Assembly: GCA_022747635.1 (NCBI GenBank)
Contig: JAKTNV010000010.1
Coordinates: 45,049,027-45,113,026 of the forward strand
DNA: 64,000 nucleotides
Source of the DNA: Hetaerina americana
Taxonomy: Eukaryota; Arthropoda; Insecta; Odonata; Calopterygidae
Direction: 5' to 3'
The position numbers and the translations under genes are program-made. Below are positions 1-12,175 of the stretch, piece by piece. The notes beneath the pieces are model-generated. The model ran no database searches and was not told where the DNA came from. It saw only the letters and a program-made list of their open reading frames with translations. Within the stretch, counting starts at the first letter, position 1; every line of letters begins with the position of its first letter.

Positions 1-929
1 AGATGAATCACAAGGCAGGAATTTTCTCACAGTTATGTTTATTTTTGGCTATTTTCAGCGATTCTCTGATGACTCTGCAGTACTATTATTTATTATGATT
101 ATTTATATCTGCTCCCATAGTAATTTTGTGCCTACAAAGTAAATCAGATCGCCGGGAGTCAGCCAGAAGTCGCTACGCACACTCACCGAATACCTTAGAC
201 CTGAAACGCTTAACCCCCAGTATAGGGAGCAAAGCTTGAGTCACCTGAAACAACGCCCAAGACGCAAACCGCGAAAAAAGTACAAATCCAGCAGCGGGGA
301 GTCTCTGAAGCTTACATATTAAAGATACCATTGTACGTAATTACACCGTGGAAGTAGAATGTTAGGAATTTAAAAATTTCTTTAAACTGTAGGAACCGAC
401 AATTCACGATTTCACGAGCAAAAATTTGGGAAAAATTGTTTTTACCTTATAAGTAGTCTCATTAAAAATCATAAGGTTCAAGATGGTTTGACGCCATAGG
501 ATTTATCAATGTGACTGAGAAGTTCATCGAAAAATATCACTACGCGCTACGATGACCATTCAATACACAGATTATTATTTTTAACCTTCTAGGTTAGCAT
601 TGAATCTATAACCTACGAGCAACTACTGTTCTAAATTTCCATATGCATGAGGGTCGCACGCTTGGGTGAAGAAAAATGAGTCAACGTTGAACTGGAAATA
701 ACAAAAAAAATACACGAATGGGATAAAAATATTCGACGAATAGATCAATTGGAGCCATCTGAGCGAAATCAAAAGTAATAACGTCCCTTAAACTTGAAAA
801 ATTAAAAACGAGCGTCACGCGTTCACTTGAGCTCCGCCCGCGACGCATAAGCGAGAGAAAAACCCATTTGTTCTCGCCGTGAGATATTTCACGTTTCTGG
901 GATTCCGTAAACAAGCACATTTTTCAGTG
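1..929. other. unique non-coding sequence
   Basis: No gene, repeat family or RNA recognised. Reading frames here are short and without any family motif. Confidence 0.5.
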
Positions 930-1400
930 GGGAGACGAGAGGGGAGCGGGTGTGGGAAGGAGTCCTTACACCTCGTGGGGTAGGTGGGAGGGGGGAGGGG
1001 GGGAGAGAAAGGGTGGGCAGTGGCGATCACCGATGTGGATGGAGTCAAGAGGGCGGGGATGGGGTGAGAGAGGCGGAGGCGAAAGGGGGAGGAGCTAGGG
1101 AAACGGGAGTGGACACCCGCTGGAGAGGGGTGTGCGGGAAAGGGGTTATGGGCAGAGAAAAAGTTCACCGGGGCGGGAGACTGGCAGAAAAATGACGAGG
1201 CGGCGAGAAAAAAAAGAAGAGGATCTTTGGCTGGGATGGGATGGGGGAAAGTTAGGAGGGGGTGAATAGGGGTGAGAAGACGGATGGAATAAGGGGGTGG
1301 ATAGGATCGAGGTAGGGGGGATGGGAGGATGGCTGGCGACTGACGGCAGCGGGGCGTCAACAGGGCCTTGCGACGGAAATGGGGGGGGGAGGTAGGCATT
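930..1400. other. G-rich, CpG-bearing island (purine strand +)
   Basis: The plus strand is strongly G-rich and poor in C and T over about 470 bases, in contrast to AT-rich flanks. Around 977-1018 there are several G runs separated by one to five bases, a pattern able to form a G-quadruplex. Long frames on both strands here are translations of low-complexity DNA (Pro/Ser-rich on the minus strand, Gly/Arg-rich on the plus strand) and I do not call them genes. It could be a promoter-type island, but no core promoter or adjacent exon can be shown. Confidence 0.55.
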
Positions 1401-4400
1401 GTTTTTGTGTAACGTCCTGATTGATTGCTTTATCAATGGAATGCTTCATCGGTCATCAACGGGATGATATTTTTCTCGCCTGCCGCTGTATTTTCAATAA
1501 GCCATTCAATTTTCATGCAACGTTTCTCCCGTTGCCCTTCTGCGCCTAGGACACCGGGGATTTGGGGAAGGGAAGGATTATTTTTTTCGCAACCACTACC
1601 GTTGGATTTTTTTATTTTTCACCTCTGGGAAGGGCATTTTAGGGCGTCAAAAGTACGTGACATATTCCAACGGGAAGGAGTCAAATTTGCAGATTTCGGT
1701 CGCCTTTTGGCGGGCACCTTCAGAGAGAATATGCGTCCAGCTTCGTGTAATTTTCGCCCCGTTATCCACCATTAGTGGGACGTAAAACACCGCCGATTCA
1801 ACCATTTTCTTGCGCCTTGGTTGATTACTCACGGCGCCGGAGAATTTTTAAAACTTGATGAATATCACTTTCCTGCACGGTAAGGATAACTCTTACGACA
1901 CGAATATGCTCTAGGTTATGCGGTCACTTGTGCACTTGGTGCTAGCCCCTCAAAAATAGAACTTGGATTCTACATATTCATTCTAAATTCTAGGATTTAT
2001 TCAAGGTATTTTCAACCAACAATGTTACCGACGACTATTGAAATAAGATTAGACTTCCGGGAGCAGATTTAGAATCTAGTGAAAAAATAATTAATAAGAT
2101 ATATGATACTACGCATTATTGCGTCCTTACTTTGAATAAGTCTCCAATATTTGCCATTCAGGACACTTGTAATTTCTAATGCAAATTGTAAATATAATTA
2201 GGAAAGCAACCTTATCCATATTTGTTTTGTAATGGTGAAGAAATCATCTCACGTTCATTGGAAAACTTTGCAGGGGAGCCGCCTAGGGCAGGAAGAATGC
2301 AGTCATACCTTATCCTTAGATTGAAAAATATAAATATTATAGGAGTTATTCCTATTTCCGCCAACGAAGTTCCATGTTACCCTAGCAAGAAATTGAAGTT
2401 GGCGTGAGAAGAGAAAATAGAGCCAAAAAGGTTGATGCAAGGAATGTTTTTGTCATACCCAATCACAATTTTAAAAATATCAACTAAAACCATTCTAAAT
2501 ATCATAAAAATAAATTTATATTTTATGACCTTTAAACATATAATTGAAAATTGAAAATATACCTAAATGGCTAGTAAGACTATATTTCAAGCAATTTTAT
2601 CAACGGGTTTATCAGAAGATTTTCAATATTCAAAATAATCGCTCTAATAACAAATTTCCTCGTTGGTTAACAAACTCACAAAACAAAACGTGTGCAAAAA
2701 ATACGCACTTTTTATGAAAACTAATTCTCACGAGACTTCAAAGTCATTGGATACCACGGCAATAACATATGGATCGTTAAATTTCATTTTTACACATTTG
2801 AAATGTAAAATTATTTTGACGACATTTTCCTTTGGAATATCTACAAACATTTTATTTTTATACGGTTTAAAACTTCTCGGGCGTAAAAAGGTGTGCGGAA
2901 ATGTGTACCACTTATTATTTAATCGAGCGAGGGCTAAAAGAAATTGAATACCCGGATTCCATTCTCAATCTGGTGCAGACGCTAATTGTTCGTTTAAAAT
3001 AAGGTGTCGGAATACTGCCAGGCAGAGTTAACCATTATCAATTCAGCATGTGCTGAAGCTGTTAGACCCATCTGGATGCAGCCTATTTCATTATTAGTTG
3101 CTTTGGTAGATCGTATGACCATGCATATTCAAGTATGTTTCGCCATGACCGGTCATTGCGGACTATCCTCGCACAAATGTTCACTCCGTTTTCATCCCCC
3201 GCTACCTATGCTCAGCGAAGTGAATACCCCAGAGGCGCGAACGGGAAAGCGACGAAAATTAATCCTGAAGGTTCTCGTCCCAAATGTCATAGCTGCCGGT
3301 ACGTGCACACTGGTCGTCCACGTATACTGCCACGATAAATATGTCACGCCCACACTGAAAACTTACACGAGAGTTAGCATAAATATGGATATCGCAAAAT
3401 CGCCCCTGAAGTCTATCTACATGTTGCTATTTATTATAGTGTATAGGAGGAGATACACTCGGTGATGGAGTAATACACTTTACAACTAAGGAATAGCGAC
3501 AAAAGGAAGGAAGACTCACCGTATTTTTAGCATTCATTGTGGAAAACACAGTGGTTGAACAAATGCGAATCTGTTAGAGGCTAAGAGATTAAATGAACTA
3601 AGTTGAAGTAATTCGTTTTAAATTAAAGTACTCCAAATGGATGATTACTAAGATGTAAGTACACTGCTTAGTATAGTGAGTAACCACGGAAACGAAGTCA
3701 CACTTTATACGTTGTACAAATAAATTCCTTTATTGAAAATTGAAACATTATATATGTATGGCCCTGTAAATTGAAAAATTTTCACTCGCTAGCGTTTTGA
3801 CTGCAACAAGGTGAATATTTTTGAGAACGTTTCTCCTAAAATCTCGGAATTTCAATTTATTTCAGTGAATTTTGTCTCGTTTGGGATTTTTGAACTCTAA
3901 TTAGTGAATATTATTGATTTCCCGATTTTCCTTATATTGAGGATTGTGGTGAGGCTGAAAAATACTTCAATATCCACGAGTTATTGTTCAAACATATATA
4001 CACAGTGGAGAGATACAGTAAAATAGCAGTTATAATGCATATTGGATCATGCAAAATGAAAATACAACTACGGATTGCATAAAGGCTTTGAAACTTACTT
4101 TAAAAGTTGCTTCTTTTGCTAAAAAAGTTCTATAGTTAATATCACGGTTTTTGCATAAAATATTTGAAAATGATAGATAAAGAACGAAAAGAATGTACAA
4201 ACCTATCGATATTGAAATACAAAAGACGGAGTTGCTGTTCATAGCACAAATAAAAAAAACTATCACATTTACAATCGGACAATGGAGTCGCTTCTAGGCA
4301 GTTGTAACCCGTGCAACGCAACTATTTTCGCCCCTCTTCTATATATTGTACGTATAGGACGGCATAGGTATGTGACGTGTTGATGATATTATGAACGGCA

Positions 4401-5589
4401 TTGTCGGTATACTCGTACTCCATATCCTCATCAAAATATATTTTTTACATCGATTGTGAACATTGGAGATGGAATATCGCACAGCTCAAATTAGCGTCGT
4501 AGTTCGACGCAACGAAGTTTCAGCAACCGCATTTCGATACCCAATGAAATCCGCGCATTGCAGTCTATAAATTTTTATGTTTTAATAAATAAATTTCACG
4601 GCCCTATGCTTGTATTAAAGGGGTACTCTTGAGACTTGTAATTTTTACGTCGGAAATGTCGGCAATACAGTGAGATACGAAATTATTTTGGCTTAGAGAT
4701 TGCCGATCAGTTATTTTTTAGGAGAAGAATAAGTGTTATATTATTTCACTGTTACTGTACCTGCTTCATACCGATTCTTTTCCAAATAATTTCCCTCGTC
4801 GGACCATGCGAAAGATCAATATTTCGGGGGAATATTGTCCTGATTTTTCTCTGGGTCTCCTTTTCAACTCCGAAGGCTCTAGCCGTACCATCAGATTGGT
4901 TCCCTTTCCCTGGTCTGGGCCTCTATGGTCTCTTGGCCAGCATTAAAAACGTTCAGAATCCTTCAACCCCAAAATGCAACACTTAACAAAGTAAAACAAT
5001 ATTCAGGTCGCAAGACACGCGTTGAAATTAATATGTCTTTCGAAATGCAAATCAAACCAAAAATGGGTGTGCCGTGGCGATATATTTTCCTTCTGGAGTG
5101 CTCTGTTACTGGATAATACGGCCCGGGGAGGCAATACAATTGAATGGAACGATATTTAAATCCCTTGGTTGCAATATCATTATTCCATTCGGTTAAAGGA
5201 GGTCAAAGGAAGGACGATTTTCGGTAAACGAAACAATTATAACTAATAGACATTTTGGACGGTATGAAAGACGGTAGAAAGTGCTTGGATCCTTGAAATT
5301 GTTTGTCGTGATAAAAATGGTCCACATGTCAAATTATTAACAAATTCTGAGCTATGTACTAAACCAGGTTAGTTCACGGTATTTTTATCATATAAATTCT
5401 AACTTGACTTGATGGATTACCCATTAACAAATACGGCTCGGCTTAAAGATGTGTAGGTTTGGTATGTGTACGATAATTTTTACGAAACCACACAAAAATA
5501 CCGTACCGTACTGTTATTTCATGCCCTCTGGTGCTGCGGCCTTCGTGTCACTCCTAGGCGCGCAATATTTGAAACAAAGAGGGGAGGGA
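1401..5589. other. unique non-coding sequence
   Basis: AT-rich unique DNA. The longest frame (3004-3465, 153 codons, starting with GTG) has no recognisable domain, signal peptide or codon pattern that sets it apart. The only repeat-related item seen is a 16-base match to a foldback element at 4002-4017. Confidence 0.45.
4002..4017 (+). repeat. 16-base match to the 32.9-kb foldback tail
   Basis: ACAGTGGAGAGATACA here is identical to 33029-33044 inside the right arm of the foldback element at 32885-33099. A chance 16-base match in a window of this size is improbable, so this may be a decayed solo tail of the same family. The flanks have diverged and element limits cannot be drawn. Confidence 0.4.
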
Positions 5590-6090
5590 GACATTATTTA
5601 TGGCGATTACTCACGGTGCAGAAATTTGGCCCGATGTACAACGGATGCGGGGACGAGGGAGTGGTGGTGGCAGACAAAGGGACGCGAGGGTCCGTTGCGG
5701 AGCGGTGAGCGGGAGTCGGGGCAAATTGGGGTTGAGTGAGCAGGGGTGTGGTACTGTCTGTACTGGGCGGCGTCAGGGGCAGGGGCCAGCCAGCACGGTG
5801 AGTGCTCGGACGAATGGAGGGGCTGGATGGACGTAAATCATGGAAAAGGTCAAACAGGGAATGCGCCCGGTTTGGGGTCAAAGAATTCTGGGTCAGTGAC
5901 TCTCCAGTGAGGCGCGCTTTTGAGTCCATTAAAGGGCGGGGGACGGCGGCGGTGGCGACGGGTCCTTTCGGGGTCGATGCGCGCGCGCTCTCCGGTGTCC
6001 GTCCTAACAGACAACGCCAGCCGGACGCGACCTACCGCCTGACGGAAGATGCCAGCTCGATCGGAGGACGCGAGACACGTCTGCACGATA
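5590..6090. other. GC-rich, CpG-dense island
   Basis: About 500 bases rich in CG dinucleotides in an AT-rich setting. Several overlapping frames on both strands span it, which is what GC-rich DNA gives by chance because stop codons are rare. None shows a known domain. Promoter-type CpG island is possible but unproven. Confidence 0.45.
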
Positions 6091-6865
6091 CTGAAACTTC
6101 AAAATCTTCGGAAATTCCCCCTGAGAAGTTTCTTCTTGATGAAACCACGTAGACCTGGTTTAACGTGTGATATCCAGGACAAAAAATTGCCTATTGCCGC
6201 TGAAGAAACTGTGAGCAAAATAGATATGTATTACTAACCATCGTCTAACGCCATAATTTATTAAGAATAATTTATATATAAATATATTAAAAATAACGGG
6301 AAATCTTCAACATATATCTAAAAGAGTTGATGGAGAGGGGGGAGTAAATTTTTATCAGTAATTTTGTAATATCTCCTATTTTAAAATAATTCTATCAAAC
6401 TATCGACGGTAGCTGTACCATTGCCTCGGTAGGGACGCTAGAGAGCTGAATCGGTTAATGCTAAAACAAAACTCGCGGAAAAATTTCTCTTCATTATCGA
6501 TATTTCTCACAAACTGACCAAAAAAATGAATTCATCGAGTTACAAATTTAAATAACTACGAATAGTTTTTAAAAATTTCGTCGACCAAAGCGACAATCAA
6601 AAATTGCATGCGATTGCCAACACAGTTATTAATCCTCGACGACACTCAACTAATATAAAATATTCCATGTATCAAGTCCCACATATCAAAGAAGTCGACT
6701 CTTAAATGATCGAGTTTAATCGAATCGAATACCAAACTGACTACACTTGTAAGGCGAGCCGTGACTATTAACCGTAAACCACCTTCAGCTTAGTTGCGGG
6801 GGTAGCAATGTTGAAACCAACTCCAATCATCCACGAGAACTATGTTAATTATTTTGTTTATTTGG

Positions 6866-7140
6866 TGATCTACCGGTTAATGTAGGTTTTTGGATGGACA
6901 AAGTTAATAAATAAATATTTTGCGACTCCTAACAAAACACAAAATCCAGTATCCTACTCTACATTAGGTCCCTTTTCATCTCTGAGTACTTCCTTCCTAC
7001 CTTCATCCCGTCCAACATCCCTATCCTGTTCTTTCCCTTTCCTCGTATGCCTAACATTCTTCACTCCATTACAGTCTTCAACATCCCACTGCCGGTAAAT
7101 ACGCCCTTAATCCACTTTTCCTGCCTCCATAGGACTATGT
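6866..7140 (-). mobile_element. LINE 3' end relic, family F copy 1
   Basis: On the minus strand, around 6960-7020, the translation reads GMLDGMKVGRKYSEMKRDL followed by a stop. This fits the basic tail found just before the stop codon of many non-LTR retrotransposon reverse transcriptases (short GxLDxxK stretch, then Y-x-x-MKR). The copy at 16066-16325 gives the related reading GMLDG, then WRKYAALKK, in the same order, and the two also share near-identical DNA at the distal end (6871-6903 and 16072-16101, beginning ACCGGTTAA). A third, more diverged copy lies at 57590-58180. All three lie on the minus strand. Only the C-terminal tail and 3' UTR survive and frames are broken, so this is 5'-truncated and dead. 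The clade cannot be named from so little. Confidence 0.5.
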
Positions 7141-9690
7141 TAATTACTTATTATTTAAGCAAATAAAAATTAGTCAATATTTGAAGGAAAAAGTAGTCCT
7201 CTACGAGCTGTTTACGATCTTTTATAGTCTGATCCTAACGATTTTGAGGGTGAAATGTAGCTCACTTGGACGATGACCACTAGATTAAAACGTCGAGCCC
7301 GTGATCAATAACAACTCATGTAGAAGTAGATGAGACACAGGTAAAGGAACTTAATCACCGCTTTGCCTTTTTCGACGAAATTACACAAATCCGTTCCAAA
7401 AAATCTTAATAAAAAGCATCTACAATAACCAAATGTCAAAACTGTGCCAAAATATTTTTACTTAATACCAAAACATAAGAACTGAATGGAAACCAAAAAA
7501 GGGGGTTTCGGGGAAGAAATGGCTTAACCAATAACTACACTGCTAACTTAGTTTGATCTCATAATATTTATCAATGATTATTTTCATAGTTAACATTTCT
7601 TGCATTCCTATTTATCTAGATTTCTAAATCCATCAATAAACTTTCACCAACTTGTTCACTTCTTCCTTTCATTACTTATTCCTCCTTCCAATCATATAAT
7701 TCAACAGATTCATGGAAAATGAATTCTTCAGTCGTCCCTTTTCCATTATCAGGTCAATCTTTCATTAATGATATCATGTCATAAATAATTTTATAAGTTT
7801 AACCCCATATTCATCAAATTACTAAAGTAAAAATATAAAAATAATTAAAAAATGAAAAGTAAAATTACGTATGTTATCAATATATACTTCTTTTAATTTT
7901 AGTTGCTACCAAGAATTGCCATGATTATTACATCTACATTGGTGGTACATGTGAAATAATTTCTAGATGTTTTATTATTGTTAGTTAATAGTTGAATAAC
8001 ATTTTATTGCATTAACTAATATCTTATCCATACATATACATGCTGTTTCCATGTATTAAAACCTTTATCAACTAAAACATAAAGAAAATGAAGTGTTAAC
8101 AGCTATGGTCCCGAATCAGAATGAATGAATACAGCAAAATCGTTGCGAGCAAAAGAGAAAGGAGACGAAGAAAGAGGGATTAAGGGAGAAAATGTGTGAA
8201 AGGAGGTAAGGCATTTGCATATTTAAAGAGGCTGATGCACCTGGCGGAACGCAGAGTCGTTTATTCGACTCTTTCGAGTGTGCTTTTGTGTGTGCAACGC
8301 GCCAGCTGAGAAAACAAAGGAATATACTACACGGAAAAGGTGTGAAAGACTTTTCAAAGGACCCCACGCCCGAGTTTCAAGAAAAGGGATCGTAATGGGA
8401 GGGTAGGGAATAAGATTTGGTGTCAGACGATCTTTATTTTTTCATCCTTTGCTTTTCAATGGGTTTGATTTTTTTTAGCATGCGCCCTGTTCACGATTTT
8501 TTTACGCCAATGAGGGGAGAGGATATCGAGGTGTGCGTTTAGTGCGGCAGAAATTCCATTCCATGATTGGTCGGATGTCCACCGCACGGCATCTCCTGCA
8601 TACATGAGGACGCACCTTAAAAGGGACTCATTCCATCAGCCGGACTCCACGCCCATGTTACCCTTCTCCCATTCGTCGTGTGGCACTTAACGTAATTGAA
8701 TTTTGGACCACCATCTCTGCGCGCGCCATGCTGAAGAGTTTAAAAATTTCCAGGCCAAAATCATGAATTAAGCGTGAGATGAAATATATCTATCTTCTTT
8801 TCTCATTCTCTATCTTTCCATACCATAAGTATGTACAAGTTTGGGATTATTTCTTGTTCATCGGTTGTTTGGGAAAGAATAATACTACGGGTGAAAAATC
8901 AATCGAGAAGTCGGGGAACAGATATCAACGAGCGAATAGGCGACTAAGAGATTTGAAACTCCAATCCATTTGAATAAAACTGCAATTACAAAGCAGGATA
9001 AACTTAAACGAAATTCGATACAAAATTGTGTTTGAAAAACCGCCAGTACATACAGGTATAACTTGCAGAATCAGCTTTTATCGTAATCATTCCAGCAGCC
9101 CTACTATGGCTATCATTAACACCCTTTCATTTTTTATGCATAAAATGTGCATTTAAACATTTATGATAACACCAAATAAATGGTTGAATATACTTAACCT
9201 CTGTTTTCAATACTTTGCAAAGATTGAATATGCCCGAGATCAGTTGATAATTATTTTAAAAGCTTTCCAATTGGATTTTTGGATGAATACGTTAATCAAC
9301 TGAAAAACTAATTAAATGAATCAAATGCCATTTACTAACATATCATCATATATAAGTAAAAATAAATGATTAACCTCATGGAATATTTTTAGTTAAATAT
9401 AAAATGTATTAATTGAATGAAAGATGATTACTTATAATAAAAACATCTGTATTAGAGAGACATATCTGTTGAAGGAAATGCTTCTGTAAACTAAAACCGG
9501 TAGTACAATTCAGATACTATTTACGATGTGGATTGGAGGATGATAAATGGAGTAGTTATTACTTAACAATATGCATTAGGAGATGGAATTGTTTACGAAG
9601 AGACGGGAATTGATAACCGGCACCGGCAGACATCAGGATCGTTTTGCATGGCTCGGAAGCATTGCCTGTGGGTCAAGAAAATAAGTGTGT
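7141..9690. other. unique non-coding sequence with one small hairpin
   Basis: No gene recognised. A 7-bp perfect hairpin (AGAGTCG, loop TTTATT, CGACTCT) lies at 8253-8272, about 35 bases downstream of an ATTTGCATATTTAAAG stretch that looks TATA-like. This is too little to call a promoter or an RNA gene. Confidence 0.4.
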
Positions 9691-9699
9691 ATTGGAGAC

Positions 9700-10015
9700 T
9701 AGTAGTAGTAATTTGTATAGGAGGCGACCGACAGCTGAGGTCATTTCCGCCACTATGGATGGATAGGAAAGGAGGAAGGGTGGAGAAAAACCCGGCTCCC
9801 GCATTAACCTGCTCTAAACGAAAGGCACCAAGATGTCCACAGGTTAGCATCCCCTCCGACGGACGGCGTACTCACTCATAGTTCTCTCAACAAAGCACCT
9901 CAAATAGGGATCGAGATACCACTGAAAAATACCTGTCGTCACCGGGATTTGAACCCGGGCCCTAATGTTAGAAAGGCAGTACGTTAACCTCCGCACCATC
10001 CTGAACCCCGATTGG
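9700..10015 (-). mobile_element. SINE family A, copy 1 (full, tRNA-headed)
   Basis: On the minus strand the element begins with a tRNA-like head (9939-10013) that contains a pol III A-box-like stretch (GATGGTGCGGAGGTTAACG) and a good B box (GGGTTCAAATCCC). The body follows and ends near 9700. The body is shared at high identity with 39940-40180 and 41745-42053, including GGCGACCGACAG, GGGTGGAGA and GACGGACGGCGTACTCACTC. Three related copies in one window plus internal pol III signals make this a SINE. It encodes no protein and needs a LINE partner for movement. Open frames drawn through it on either strand are not genes. Confidence 0.8.
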
Positions 10016-10608
10016 AGACTATTGAGATATAGGAATGGAGAAAAATGAAAAAAATTAAATGCACGGAAAGGAAACCAACGATGAAGTTCCTTGAATGGTA
10101 AGGGAAGTGAGATAGAGGGAGTGAGAGAGATAGCGTTTTGGTGAAATTCGAATAAGCTGGGATAAATGGATGCAAGAGAGTCAATCAAATGTCGGAAACG
10201 GGCTTATCGCTGAGGAGGAAATTCTGGAAAAGTGAGGTTGATGGAGGAAAAGAATAGGCATTTTGGATGCAATTATTGGAGTTGAAAAGTATGTCGAACT
10301 AAATAATGAGTTAATTAAATATGCAGTATATGGTTTAAGGACATTTTTTGTTATGCCATTGAGGGTTGACAACTAGAGTAGTGTTTAGGACCAGAACCCA
10401 TGAAAAACTGATGCCAAGCCGGTAGATTACTGCTATGAAGCTTTCGCAAATTTCATTATTATTAATGCACATTATTATAAACATTGCCTCAATAGGCGAT
10501 TCATGAAAGCCGAGTTCTAAAACATAAGTCTACTCAAAATTTTTATCAGGGTTTATCATTGTAGCCAACCAACCAAAATTAAAATCCGAGAATAACTACT
10601 ACTGGGGA

Positions 10609-10737
10609 TATATTGAAATGAAATGAAATTATTTACTTTGTAATTCCACACACTTTTTGTGTGGAATTACAAAGTAAATTATTTCATTTCAATATGTTAT
10701 GCAAATTCCATAAAGTTACGCCTGAGACAACAAATTT
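10609..10737 (+). mobile_element. 129-bp foldback insertion with 12-bp target-site duplication
   Basis: Inverted arms run from about 10610 to 10695. The left arm (ending in TAATTCCACACA) pairs with TGTGTGGAATTA and what follows, nearly perfectly over about 38 bp, with a very short T-rich loop. A single-copy tail (10696-10737, TTCCATAAAGTTACGCC near its middle) follows the right arm. The whole is bracketed by the direct repeat TACTACTGGGGA at 10597-10608 and 10738-10749, read as the target-site duplication. The tail resembles that of the foldback at 32885-33099 (TTCCACAAAGTTGAGCC), so both belong to one family. No open frame is present. A Penelope-like retroelement tail is my best guess but is inference. 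Confidence 0.7.
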
Positions 10738-10749
10738 TACTACTGGGGA

Positions 10750-12055
10750 CAGTTATATGTAACATTTAATATTTAATATATTATTTATTTATTTAACATA
10801 TTTAATGGACCGAAATCTTATAAAGAGAGATGTTTCAGGCGTTATATGGTGGAATATCATAATTAATTTAAAACATGACCGAACTCTAATTTTATTTTGT
10901 GCTTCAATTCCAAAAACAATGGATGAAAATTGAAGCAGAAGGACATTTATCGAAAGAAAAGAGTGGGGAAGGAGTGCTAAAGTAGACGTATTTGCGAGGA
11001 GTAGTCGATAATCGGAGACCTGTGCTTGAGACCCATGCATATTGCACGAAGGATGGGGTTGACCGAAACCGAAGACTGGACGAATAAATACAACTCTCAC
11101 GGTGAGGTATTGGGGGGGAGGGCTTCGGAAAACAAGAGGCCGTGGATAATAACATGGGTAAAACTGCATTCGAATACTCAGCATCATTCAAGATGTGTGA
11201 TTTCTCAGGTACCAGATCTTCCAGGGAAACCGCAGGCGGCCTAGGGAAATGAACTGACCCCTCCACACAGATGCATGAATTCGGACACCAGAGGAGGGGC
11301 GATGTGAGCTATAAGGGGAGCTCAACGTTTACCTATCAAAGCATCCTCTCTTTTCCCCATTGATTTGGCATTACAATACGGGCTGATAAATAAATATTAT
11401 AAAAAAAGAAAGAACGAGATAAGAAAAACGAGAAAATATTTTAAGCTCCTTCAACCTACGTGTAACTCATCTCCAGCCAATTTAACTACGCACAACTGAC
11501 TTCCCACGATATCCAAATAAATTATTAAAAAATCATTTTACAGTTACTAGCCAGATCCGTAAACAATATTGTTGGAATTCAAATTCACATAATTGAATAA
11601 TCAGTAAAGAAAATATTTTCGAATAGGCGAATACAGTGTTAAAACAAAGCAGGACCTTTTTTTTTACATTTATACTGTCTTTTCAAAGCCAATTACATCT
11701 CCCGTCTCCATGAGTATTTGTGGATAGAAATAAAATTGAAAGAAATATCTCCTAAGAAAATACCATTCTTTCCTGTAACATATCGTTTAGACCAACAGAA
11801 ATGGGAAAAAGTTGGGAAAATTAATGGTTAGAAATACGGTAGTCTGGTTGCAAAACATCGTCTTTTTCTGTAGACTTAGAAACTTTTGTGAAGAGGAGAT
11901 TAGAATTTTGCGGCAAAATTTGTGACTTCAGGGTCATATTTTGCCTCTTATTTAACAAATACGATTCCCTAAACTGCATCCCACTGTATTTGGCAATTTT
12001 ATTTTAAAGTCAGGAGCGTGACGATACAATTTATTTTACTGACAGGCCGGGTCCC
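10750..12055. other. unique non-coding sequence
   Basis: No gene, RNA or repeat family recognised. The frames at 10789-11266 overlap on opposite strands and show no domain. Confidence 0.4.
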
Positions 12056-12175
12056 TGTGGTTGGAAAAACATCAAAAAATAAATGCGTGCCAATTCCCAT
12101 GCCGCAGATAAGATTCAAACCCGGGACCTTTTGGTTAGTCGTCTACTACGTTCATTTTGTCAAAAACTCCGCATC
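12056..12175 (-). repeat. possible tRNA-derived SINE head
   Basis: The stretch AGATTCAAACCCGGGACC around 12110-12128 is the reverse complement of a tRNA T-arm with B-box form (GGTCCCGGGTTTGAATCT), and GTAGACGACTAACC on the minus strand upstream of it could be part of the A-box side. No second copy of the body was found, so a decayed tRNA pseudogene is as likely as a SINE. Confidence 0.35.

Noticed and set aside
3004..3465. 153-codon frame
   Set aside because: It needs a GTG start, has no recognisable family motif and lies in AT-rich unique DNA. A single frame of this length is not strong evidence.
8200..8275. TATA-like stretch followed by a small hairpin
   Set aside because: No snRNA promoter element, exon or transcript structure could be identified. 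A chance arrangement is likely.
9593..9881. Frames on both strands around 9.6-9.9 kb
   Set aside because: They fall within SINE family A copy 1.
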